Below, one piece after another: positions 29,554 to 39,300 of a stretch of DNA of 64,000 bases; position 1 is the first letter of the stretch, and the number at the start of each line of letters is the position of its first letter. The position numbers were made by a program, and so were the translations under genes. The notes beneath the pieces were generated by a model. That model made no database searches. It was not told where the DNA came from and saw only the letters and a program-made list of their open reading frames with translations. This DNA is from Leishmania mexicana MHOM/GT/2001/U1103. Taxonomy: Eukaryota; Euglenozoa; Kinetoplastea; Trypanosomatida; Trypanosomatidae. The stretch lies in NCBI RefSeq assembly GCF_000234665.1, contig NC_018335.1, positions 1,054,001 to 1,118,000 of the forward strand, given 5' to 3'.

Positions 29554-32500
29554 CTAGTACTGGCCTGCAGTTGTACCAGCACTACCAGCCGCGGCCGGCG
29601 ATGACGAGGACGAGGCTGCACTGCTGCCGGCACCCGATCCTCTCTCGACAGAGGAAAGCAGCGTCGAAGGGCGAAACAGCGGAGGTCGCGCGTGAGTCTG
29701 TAAGCCCTCCCCTGCAGCCTTGTAGGAGTAATGGTACGCCGCGCCAGCTTCACCGAGAGCTCCAGAGGCAGGTGCGGTTGTCGCACCGCTGGCGCTAGCG
29801 GCTCCACGAAGTGCCGCTACCGCGGCGCCACTGTGGCCCCCGTGCTCCCCTGCAGATGAGACGATCCTCCCCAGCTGCTCTGCCAGGTCGCCGGAGCTTA
29901 CCTGCAGCAGCGGAGCTGACAGCGTTTCGGGTCGCCAGAGCGGCAACGCAGAGGCCTCATCCACGGGTAGATGAGGGTCAACGTCGGCCACCACTGCCGT
30001 CTTCTGCTCCCCCCACGCCTTCGACGAGGCTGACAGTAGACTGCGCAGATACGATACCACCACCTGAAGACGCTGTGCCTGTCTCGCGTCGGCGGGAGTG
30101 GCGGAGCTGCACACCTGCAGCGCATCCTCGTACCGCTGGAGAAGAATGTAGAAGGAGATGAGCACGGCCTCGCCCTGGTGAGCCCCCTCCGCAGTCTGCA
30201 GCGTGCGCTCGATCGTGTCCGTCACCGGGCTCCCAACCTCCACCCACCCGCGCATCGCAGACACGCTGCCCGCGTGAAGCGCCGCGTAGGCCAACGGCTG
30301 TGTCGCCAGGTGCATCAGCTCTGCGGAGCCACGCATCACCTCGTACAGGGCCTCGATCATGCGCGAGGAGCCGGCGCGCACGGCCACGCAGAGGAGCCTC
30401 ATCGCCATCGCGACCGGAATGTCCTCGCCAGCGCTGGTGTACACCGCAATGCAGGTCGGGATCAGCCGAAGCAAGACATCCAGCGCAGCAACATTGGCGA
30501 GACCGTTCACGACAGGTGCCAGCAGCCCTACAAACGGAGGCGCACCGAGGTGCTGCACCGCGGGCCCCATCGCGTAGAGAAACGACTTCTGCTCTGCTTC
30601 GGCCGCCTCCGCAGGGTTGATCCCGTGATCGACCGCGTAGCACGTGAAGGCCCACATGTTCAAGTCCACCGGCATGCCGAACAAGAGCAGAAATGACTCC
30701 CGCCACTGGCGCTGCTGCTGCTGCTGCTCTGCCGTCAATGGCAATGCCTGTGCGCCACGCACATCAGTCCAATGCTCTAAGCCCACGTAGCTGTAGTAGA
30801 GGATGAAGAGCACCACTTCGGGGGTGACAGCGTCCATGCTAGCGAGCGCCGACGCCATGGTGAATGACGCATCGGCGGCTGGCAAGCTCAGCTTATCGAG
30901 CAGCACCTCGATGCAGAGCGGTGTTGCCGATTGCCACATCGCGAGTTCTACAACGGAGCTCTGATAGATGCTTTTGCGACGAAATGTGTCGTGGAGTAGC
31001 GACTTCCACTGCGCCTGCGCCGCCTCGATCGTCTCTGTGGCTTCGCTGAGCCGAAGAACGTCCTTTAACGGCTTCGATACGGTGTGCATGATGCCAAGAT
31101 GCACAAACAGGGTGTACGCAGAGTGCTCTCGGAACAGCTGAGCAGCGCGCTGCAGCAGTCGGTACGGCAGGCTCTCGCTGGCTGCCAAGTCTGTCACACT
31201 CGCAGACTGCTGCTGCCGGGTCAGGAGAGCGTAGAGGGCGTGCTGCGCCTGCATAAGTCGATGCAGTAGCAACTCGGCATCCTGCTCACACGTGAGCTCA
31301 TGAGCGGAGGCCCGCAGCTCCTTCAGCAGAGCCTCGCAGCTACGACAGTGGCTGCTCAGCTCGCTTTCGGCGCTTTGCATGATTGTCATCGCCAAAGACG
31401 GCGCGACGGATGCAGCGCCGGTAGCGGCAGAGGACACAGCGGGTTCGTCTTTGAGAAATGTCGCCACGTACAAGGGTCCGGCGCCGCGTGCGCTTTGTGA
31501 GAGAATGTGAAACTGGCCACGCTCAAACCGCACGCCGTAGAGCTGCTCGGCGTAGCAGACTTCATGTTGTCGCCAGTGCAACTGCGCGGCGGGCGACGCT
31601 CCTTGCAGGCGCACTGTACCGTAATGCAGCTGCTGCTGCTGCTCCTGCTGCCCTGAGCCGCCGGCATCAGCCGTCGTAAAGGCAAAGTGAAGCACCGGCG
31701 CACGCGGGTCGGCGTGGATCTGCACCTGCACCATGGATACCTTGCTGCTATCGCCGTTTTGTGCCCAGGTGGCCATCAGCTGCGTCTCCAGCACCTGCGT
31801 CGTAGCCATGGAGCTCCACGCCTGACTTGCGCTGCTGGCGCCCGCCAACGCTTGTGACGGCTGCTGCAGTTCCTCGTTGCCCTCGGCGCCGCTGCCGATG
31901 CCTCTCCTCTCACCGCACTGCACCGCCACGACAGAGCCGTCTGAGTACACCACCCACAGTACAGTCGCGCCGGTCCATGCCACACGCAGCGGGGCTGCAG
32001 ACGGCGATGCGCGAAAAGGGAGCTGAACAGTGTGCAGTACGTGAATGCTACTACGCTCATTCGCCGCGAGGAAGGTCTGTCGAGCTGCCCTCGAGGCCGA
32101 CGGCGTTTCCGCCACCTCAGCACACGCTTCAGCAGTTGACCTTGCAGGTGCCGGAGCCGCTCTCTGCACACCGCACACCGCCGCTACGCCGTTGCCGAGT
32201 ATTACAGTCACCTCGGCGTGACCAACACGACCGGGGCCCAAGCAGCAGATCGTGCTCTCCTCGAAGCGGAGCGTCTGCAGCTTGCCAAGCTGCGGAGTAC
32301 AGGCGCAGAGAGTATGCAGATCTTTCAGGAAAGCAGCCATGTCCAGCGCCACTAAACCTTTGACGGAGTCGTCAGATTCAACGCGGAAGCACTGCATAGG
32401 GCACCAAGCCAGCTGCATAGGGGGCGAGGATCTAGTCACAGCACCGTCATCGATGCCCACCTCAGCCAGCCGGTGGCAGCCGGAGAAGAAGACGATTTTT

Positions 32501-32841
32501 GTGGGCCCTTCTGTGCGCACAGGGTAGTTAGTCCCCGTGTTTGCTCTCGAGGCTTGCAGCGGCGTTACACGGCACGCCACAACCGCAGCAGAGTTCACGG
32601 CTGCTTCCTCGACAAATTCTTCCTGGGTCCTCACGGCTGCGTCAGTCAGCTGCGCACCCGCGTACGCGTGCACGACTACACGCGACGGCAGGGGCAGTTG
32701 CTCGCCCTCAGCCACCAGGGCGGGGTTGGCGACGACGAGGTGGTTCATGCCGTTCAAGAACGACACCACCGCGCCGTTATTGTCTCCGCAGAAGCGAGCC
32801 GCATCGACAGGTTGCACGGTGAGCCGACGCTTGCGTTGCAT
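29554..32841 (-). CDS. Large hypothetical protein, beta-propeller-like then alpha-solenoid-like
   Basis: The protein has 1095 residues from MQRKRRLTVQPVDAARFCGD. Residues about 1-470 are rich in short beta-type segments (for example RVVVHAYAGAQLTD, TVLWVVYSDGSVVAVQ and VLHFAFTTA), as in a WD/propeller module. Residues about 480-920 are almost all helical (KPLKDVLRLSEATETIEAAQ; AMAMRLLCVAVRAGSSRMIE). The tail (about 960-1095) is Gly/Ala/Ser-rich low complexity. Propeller plus solenoid is the plan of coat and scaffold nucleoporin proteins (Nup133/Nup132-like), or of some trafficking subunits. No signature residues let me choose, so that reading is inference. Poly-Gln patches occur near residues 400 and 700. 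The open frame begins four codons earlier at a TTG, so the ATG at 32841 is used. Confidence 0.85.
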   Translation of the reverse strand: MQRKRRLTVQPVDAARFCGDNNGAVVSFLNGMNHLVVANPALVAEGEQLPLPSRVVVHAYAGAQLTDAAVRTQEEFVEEAAVNSAAVVACRVTPLQASRANTGTNYPVRTEGPTKIVFFSGCHRLAEVGIDDGAVTRSSPPMQLAWCPMQCFRVESDDSVKGLVALDMAAFLKDLHTLCACTPQLGKLQTLRFEESTICCLGPGRVGHAEVTVILGNGVAAVCGVQRAAPAPARSTAEACAEVAETPSASRAARQTFLAANERSSIHVLHTVQLPFRASPSAAPLRVAWTGATVLWVVYSDGSVVAVQCGERRGIGSGAEGNEELQQPSQALAGASSASQAWSSMATTQVLETQLMATWAQNGDSSKVSMVQVQIHADPRAPVLHFAFTTADAGGSGQQEQQQQLHYGTVRLQGASPAAQLHWRQHEVCYAEQLYGVRFERGQFHILSQSARGAGPLYVATFLKDEPAVSSAATGAASVAPSLAMTIMQSAESELSSHCRSCEALLKELRASAHELTCEQDAELLLHRLMQAQHALYALLTRQQQSASVTDLAASESLPYRLLQRAAQLFREHSAYTLFVHLGIMHTVSKPLKDVLRLSEATETIEAAQAQWKSLLHDTFRRKSIYQSSVVELAMWQSATPLCIEVLLDKLSLPAADASFTMASALASMDAVTPEVVLFILYYSYVGLEHWTDVRGAQALPLTAEQQQQQRQWRESFLLLFGMPVDLNMWAFTCYAVDHGINPAEAAEAEQKSFLYAMGPAVQHLGAPPFVGLLAPVVNGLANVAALDVLLRLIPTCIAVYTSAGEDIPVAMAMRLLCVAVRAGSSRMIEALYEVMRGSAELMHLATQPLAYAALHAGSVSAMRGWVEVGSPVTDTIERTLQTAEGAHQGEAVLISFYILLQRYEDALQVCSSATPADARQAQRLQVVVSYLRSLLSASSKAWGEQKTAVVADVDPHLPVDEASALPLWRPETLSAPLLQVSSGDLAEQLGRIVSSAGEHGGHSGAAVAALRGAASASGATTAPASGALGEAGAAYHYSYKAAGEGLQTHARPPLFRPSTLLSSVERGSGAGSSAASSSSSPAAAGSAGTTAGQY

Positions 32842-33558
32842 GACGACCGCCAACCCGTCTTATCTCCCTGTACCACTGCTTTTATGAAACTCGTGCGTGC
32901 GAGTGCGAGTGCGAGTGTGTGTTCTGTTCTATGCGTACCGCTTCCCGCTTGTCTGTTTTCCTCCTTCTTTTTCTGGAACTACGCGCGAGGTGTGTGCGTG
33001 TGCGCATATATATATATGTGTGTGTATGTGTGTGTGTGTGTGTGTGTGTCGGTGATGAAGGAGAGGAGCGACGGCACCAGTGAGATAGAGAGAGGAGTTA
33101 ACAGCAGCCGAGATGTCTCTCTGTGTGGGTGGATGTATGCCACGTGAAAGATGCTCACCGTACATGGAAACAACCATGATGCCAATGAAGCAACCGAGGA
33201 AGAGTGCGGACAAGGAGAGGAGAGGAAGCCTCGCACACGCCACCAGACACCTGCGACGGGGGTGGAGACCAATGCGCGAGGGGAAACCTTCGCTGTGGAG
33301 CGCGCATTAGTGTCAGTCAGGCCCCTCGTCAAGATGCGTGCCGGTAAGCCACGATTGTGTCCTGCGCAACTCGCCTGCTGAAAAGAAGAGGACGACGAGA
33401 TGAGACGGGGGGGGGTTCAAACGAATAGAGACCGCGGCACCCCCTCAGCGAACAGAGTGCGACGGCGCAGACACACACACACACCGCTCCGCAGGATTTC
33501 TTTCGCTGTTCCCACCCCCGCCCGCTCATCAGCGGCCAACGTCCCTCGTCTCACACCT
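32842..33558. other. Intergenic region
   Basis: It is a short spacer with a (TA)n then (TG)n tract at 33005-33050, a 9-G run near 33407-33415 and a (CA)n patch near 33471-33484. It holds the exonuclease 3'UTR and the 5' flank of the 29554-32841 gene. No gene is supported. Confidence 0.65.
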
Positions 33559-34773
33559 TCATTCACTACGACCGAACCGCTCCGTCCAGCGACGACACAT
33601 TTGAAGAAACAGCAGTGCCGTCAAGGTTGCGTCTGTGAGGGCGTCGTGGCCGTTGGCGGCTCGATCTGCCGCCCCATCGATGCCTAGAAAGGCGCACAGA
33701 GCATCGAGATTGTTTGCCAGGTGCGGATAGGCCACCTGCGCCCACTGCCGAGTGCACGTCAGAGGGTATTGAGGCTGCCAGAATATTTGGTAGCCGCACC
33801 GCCGCAGGTGATGCTCAAGGAAACGTGCGTCGAATGACGCGTTGTGCGCCACCAGCGGCGGGAGTTGAACAGCGCGGTGCCCGCCGGCCTGCGCAGCCTC
33901 CAACTGCGCGGACGCGGAAAAGGGACCGTCGGCTCCGACAAGGACCATGTAGGCCACCAACTCACTTGCCACCACCGGCCACGGGGAGCAGTGCTGCACC
34001 GTCTCCCACGTGATTCCGTGAACGGCTGTAGCGGCTGCGGAGATGCGGCGGGGGTCGGAGGGCCGCACGTAACGGTGAAACACTCGCCCCCCGCGTGTCC
34101 ACAGCCCTTCTATGACACCGCACACGCTTTGCTCCCCCAACGACGGTGCGCAAGGAGCAGTGTGCTTCGGGCCTGTCGAGGACGTGTGTGAAGACGGCGT
34201 CCATCGTAACTCGGCGCAGGCCACTTCGAGAATCTCATCTGCGGTGGCCGAGAAGCCGGTCGTCTCAAGATCTACAACAACGCAGCTGAAAGGCGCGGAG
34301 CGGCAGCCAGTTGCCCATGCCGAGCCCACAACGGGAGCTGAGAGCTGTGAAGTCAGGGATGATGCAGGTGCCGTTTGGCCTTCTCGCAGCGGAGCTAGAA
34401 GGCCGATGGTGTCGGCAAGGAGAGGATGCACCCTGGGCGATACAGGTGCAAATGGGCTGGCACACGCCTCCCCTTCATAGTTCGCATTATGAGGCAGGGA
34501 CACTGTGAGACGCGGTGAGGACGAGGAGAGGTGCGGGGAGCCAGAGGAGTGTGGCGCAGCGTCGGAGGTCTGGGGAGGTGTCCGTCGCCCTTGGTCGCCC
34601 ATCCACACTTCGATGAGCGCTGCAATGCCGCGTTGGGTTGACGATGATGTCACATTAGGCTTACAGCGAGCTTTTCCCGGCTGCGCACTCTCCTTTGCTG
34701 CTGCACCTTGGTGAGGCCGTTGCTGCGGGCGGCGCCCCCGGAGGCGCCGTATACTGGCGGAAAGGTCGTCCAT
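33559..34773 (-). CDS. DEDDh-family 3'-5' exonuclease (DnaQ-like)
   Basis: This 404-residue protein carries a complete DEDDh nuclease core. Exo I is VVVDLETTGF with Asp168 and Glu170. Exo II is HNASFDARFLE with Asp315. Exo III is HDALTDATLTALLF with His376 and Asp381. The HGITWETV segment between Exo I and Exo II is also typical of DNA polymerase III epsilon-like proteins. It should remove nucleotides from 3' ends of DNA or RNA using two metal ions. Candidate roles are standalone proofreading, DNA repair or RNA end trimming. The 160-residue N-terminal extension is Arg/Ser/Pro-rich and probably disordered, and it starts with the basic stretch RRLRGRRPQQRPH, which could be a nuclear or mitochondrial targeting signal. 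No polymerase or helicase domain is fused. Confidence 0.9.
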   Translation of the reverse strand: MDDLSASIRRLRGRRPQQRPHQGAAAKESAQPGKARCKPNVTSSSTQRGIAALIEVWMGDQGRRTPPQTSDAAPHSSGSPHLSSSSPRLTVSLPHNANYEGEACASPFAPVSPRVHPLLADTIGLLAPLREGQTAPASSLTSQLSAPVVGSAWATGCRSAPFSCVVVDLETTGFSATADEILEVACAELRWTPSSHTSSTGPKHTAPCAPSLGEQSVCGVIEGLWTRGGRVFHRYVRPSDPRRISAAATAVHGITWETVQHCSPWPVVASELVAYMVLVGADGPFSASAQLEAAQAGGHRAVQLPPLVAHNASFDARFLEHHLRRCGYQIFWQPQYPLTCTRQWAQVAYPHLANNLDALCAFLGIDGAADRAANGHDALTDATLTALLFLQMCRRWTERFGRSE

Positions 34774-36333
34774 GCATGCCTTACGCAGGCTCGAGCCACG
34801 AGCCGGTGGCGTGTGGCAGCGTTGACGCCTTCGCCACCGCGGTAAGGCCGCTACCTTTTCGTTGTGGTCACGGCACCTGTGCTTAGTGGGCGGGGTGGGT
34901 GAGCGTGCACCCGCCGTGGACGGGAGGAAGGGGGAAAGTGGTTTGGCTGAAAACGAAGAGAAGCAGAGACAAGAAGCAGGCGCTCGTGTTTGTGTGTGCG
35001 CACTGTGGAGCAGAGACGATCACACACGGTGCGCGAGCGTGAGAAAAGTCGCCAGCACATACAGATGAGCGCGGTGTGCACCTGTGAAGAGGGATGCTGC
35101 CGCCACGCATTTCGCCTGCGTGCACAGCGCTTGCAAATGCGCAAGCGACGGGTGCAGCCACTCATGTGTGCCCATGAACCGTTTTCATCGCCTCCCTGCC
35201 CCTCCCCTGCCACCCTCCCCCGGCCCCTATGCATCCGATACGGCCAACACGTTTGCAAGGGAGAACCGACAGGCACGACGTCCGCACCGCCGCGAGGCAA
35301 AAGCGTGTGCATAGTGGAGCGTTCGACGCAAGGGTAGCACAGAAAGGCACACAGATACACGCACGCACACAGATCGTGGGACGTGGCATTGAGGATGCAT
35401 GAGAGAGGAGGAGTGCTACAACGTATGGGCACCCTCAGACGGTCTGCCAACCACCCAAGTCACGCCCCTCACATATGTCGTTCCTTTGTTCGGTATTCGG
35501 TTCACTTGCGCCATCCTCGCAAGATGTGCGCCAGGCCAACAACGAGTTCCGTTTATTCACGCAACCGTAGCCACACACTTCTCATCAAAACAACCGACAC
35601 ACATAACACACACACATGCACACAGAAAGGGAAGAGCTGCGTGTAAGCACACGAGCAGAAGGCAACCCAGCCACGGTGTCCTCCTCCGCTCCTCTCTCCT
35701 AAAAAAGCGCCGCATATATTGTCTCTGTTCGTCTGTGTGTGTCTCTGTGTGTGTGTGTGTCACAGCCAAAACTGGGCACACGAGCGCACTCAAGCACAGA
35801 CATGCACAGCGGCGGCGGCCACCGCAGGCGCTTGAAAGGCTGGCGTGGGGTTAGCGAGAAAGAACGAAGCGAGGCAAGAAGCACAAGGAACAAAAGACAG
35901 AGAGCGAGGAAGGGGGAGGGGTTTCTCAAGGCACCACATCGTACCAACACACAAAACTAGTCTACACCTCACACGGACGGGTCAAAGAAAAGCAGATACC
36001 TCCTCCTCGCCATCACGCACCCATCCGCGGCTCCCTCGAAGACGGAACGACTCCAGATATTCACCGAACACGGAACGAACAGCTTGAAGAGGACGTGAAG
36101 GGACGGCGACGGCGCGCGCTCCTCCGACGCCATGGCAGGTGCTTGACTCTACGTGTGACAAGCACACACATACACACACAAACATATACGCACACACACC
36201 CATGCCGCTGTTTTCGCGGGTGGTGGTGCTGGCCTGGAAAGCCGGTGGAGGTGTGAGGAAGGCCTGTCTATGTATGTATATGTATGTGTGTTTCTCCTTA
36301 TCCTCCCTCCTTTTACTGGAAAAACGCCCGCAC
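34774..36333. other. Intergenic region
   Basis: It contains the exonuclease 5' flank and the 3'UTR of the polytopic membrane protein gene. (CA)n/(TG)n patches occur near 35600-35622, 35735-35762 and 36164-36200. A 199-codon frame (34851-35450, minus) is Cys/Arg/His-rich without motifs and is not called. Confidence 0.65.
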
Positions 36334-39300
36334 TTAGTAGGCGCTGTGGTGACGGCGCCGTGTGGAGGTGGTGGTGGGCTGGAGATGCGTTTCGAAGATA
36401 CGTGCGCACTGGCCAAAGATGCCCACAATCGCCATCCACTGCACGGCCTTGTCTGACACAAGCAGCAGGCACACCAGGTTCAGCAGCACGGAGCCAATGA
36501 CGACGAAGCCGGGAGAACTGCCCATCTTGCGACCCTTCCACAAGAGCACCAGCAGCGAGATCTGCGCCGGCAATGTGACAGAGGCCTGCACCAATGACCA
36601 CGTCTCCCACCGCAGTTGCGAAAGAAGACCCTGTGGTGCCGCCGTGCGCCACGCGTTCCACATGGTGCACAACCACAGCAGTGTCAAGGAGCACGCCGTG
36701 GGAGCAAAGTAGCGGAAGTGGTGCTCCTTGAGTCCAAAGAAGATGACTTCGTCATCCACGAAGAGCAGCAGAAGAAGCGAGGACAGGACGTACAAGGCTG
36801 GCTCACTGTCGTTGCCGAAGAAATTGATGGCGCACAGCAGCGCCACAGACAGCTCCGTCGAGAAGTTGGCGATGACGCCAAGGGGCAGGCTGGCCTCGTG
36901 GCTGATCTCCCGGCACTTGGGGAGCAGTGGCCGCCCTCTCAGGCGGCAGTTGATCATCACTGACAAGCCCAGGTGCATGACGACGATGACCGCCAGGAGG
37001 CGCAGGCTTCCCTGCTCGTACATATCCCACAGCATCATCAGGCGATTGGGCGAGTAGCGCAGCTTCCCCTGCTGCGCCGCGACAGACCGGTTGAGCTGCA
37101 GGAAAGACAACGGGATCGTGAGAATGGAGAGGCCGTACACTCCAATAAGCACGGTGCCGCTCACCTCGCGATAGTGCGCCACATCGATCATGAGGAGAAT
37201 CAGAAAGACGAAGCCCAGCATCATGATGTAGAAGTTGAAGGTTGGCGCGGCCTGCACGAGCCCGGTGATGCCGAGCGACAACAACGCGGCTGTCGCGAGC
37301 CAGTACACAAAGCGGCCAGCGAACGGGATGCAGTGCAGAAATGAGACCCGGGCACCAAGCACCATTATGAGGCCGACGGTCGCCGCGTACCGGCCCCTGT
37401 CCGCGTACTCGAAATCGTAGTCGAAGTCGGACACCTCCGCCCCCACCACCCGGGTGGGCTGCAAGGCTAGCAGGACCACTCCCAACAGCGCCGCGCAGCG
37501 GGAAACGGCGCGAAGCGGAAACACCGCTGGGTAGCGGCTCTTCAGCCGCCACCACACGGGCATCGTCAGAAGCGCGTATGTCGCACAGCACGTGCCGGCG
37601 GCAATGTGAAGCAGCTCCGACTCTGCGACGTAGCTCTGTGTAACAAATTCGTAGGCAGCGCGCTGCACGTTGCGGATTGTCAGCAGAGACAGCAGCAGCG
37701 CCAGCGTGGCGTATGTGTACAGCATCCTCCTCGCTGCCTCCATCTTGATGCGACGGCGGTGCTCAATCTCGAATGAGGCGACGAGGTAGCCGGCGAAGAG
37801 GGCGATCCACCACCCGCCCGTGATCTCGGCCATGAGGAGCCATGCGCGGGCCGTCTCCATCCCATCACGCACAGTCAGCTCCGCTGCGTAGTACGCACTC
37901 GTCACTTCGACCAGAAAAGTGAAGAACTTGGCGACAAAGCAAGACGCGATGAGCACCGCCGAGTACACCGTCAGAGCGCCGTTTCTGTACATGCGGCACG
38001 GCACGGCAACGCCCACCGCACTCGTGAGCACGACAAGCACCGCCGGGTAGGCGCCCTCCTCTTTCTGCGAGTAGAGGACGTGCTCAACGAAGGTGAGCTG
38101 CAGTGCAAGCAGGAAGAGAGCAATCGTCACTGGCGTCTTGCTGGGCGAGAAGGAGAGAGTGAAACTCATGCAGCCGAGCACGTAGCACCACAGCACGCTC
38201 ACCCCCAGCACCGGCGTTGGCACTACCGTCGTCTCACCGAAAACGCGCAGGTCCATCACGATGAAGGAGTACGTGCGGTACATCCACCACAGTAGCATCA
38301 GGCTAGTGAAGACAGTGAAGGTGAACATCGGGCCGCCGTTCGTACGGTCCATGAGGAACACGTTAAAGGCGATGATGGAGAGCACACTAGGTAAGTAGAG
38401 CACACCCGGTGCACTCGTCAAGACGCACAGAATGACGGACACCGCGCAGCTGCCAAGCAGCACCGGCATGCGCCGCAGCAGATACTTGCCCTTCGTCACG
38501 TCGCCGCCGCGGCTGTCGACATCGAGGAGCCACTTGATCTCGATGCCGACGTACACAGCGATGTAGAAGGCAATCAGCAGCAGAATGGCGTTGAAAGGGA
38601 AGGCAACGCCAGAGAACAGGTACGAGTAGCGCGAGTTGAGGAGGCGGTAGGCGCCCCAATGCACCCCAACGATAGAGACAGTGGCCAGCACGGGTATGCG
38701 GAAGGCCGCGACGAGGTCAAGAAGCCCGAGCGGGTCGTATTCGAGCTGCTGCAACAGCGAGTAGGTCTCTTCCGGCGGCGACGCCAGGAACCAGAGACTG
38801 TGCAGTGGCGAAATGCAGAAGTACGCGATGCCTCCGCAGACGAGGCCGACCGAATTCAGCGTATTCGCGATCGCGTGGTCCACCCAGTTGCTCTGGAAGG
38901 CGTTGTACACTGCGACAGGAAGGAACAAAACAAGGCAGCTGAAGACGAGTGCCTCCACCTGCTCATTCAGTTGCATTGGCGCACCGCAGGCGGACGAGGT
39001 CGAGTCGACAGACGCCCCGTCATCAACGCCGCCGGCGCCGTCACCACCCGCGTGCGCGGCTTTCGCCTGACCATCCCCGTCACCGACGACCCTCCGTCTC
39101 GCGTGGGCCCCAGCATCCCCCATGGCATCCGACTCCAGGTGCTGATGCTGCTGGTCTGGCTGCACCAACGCCGCCGCGGCGCCAGCAGCACTCTCCGGAG
39201 ACACCAGCACGAGAAAGCTGCTTTTGAGGGGGCAGTAGAAGAAGTGGTGCAGCGTGCACAGCGCAACGAAAAAGAAGACCGGCGCGCGGCGGGAGCCGAC

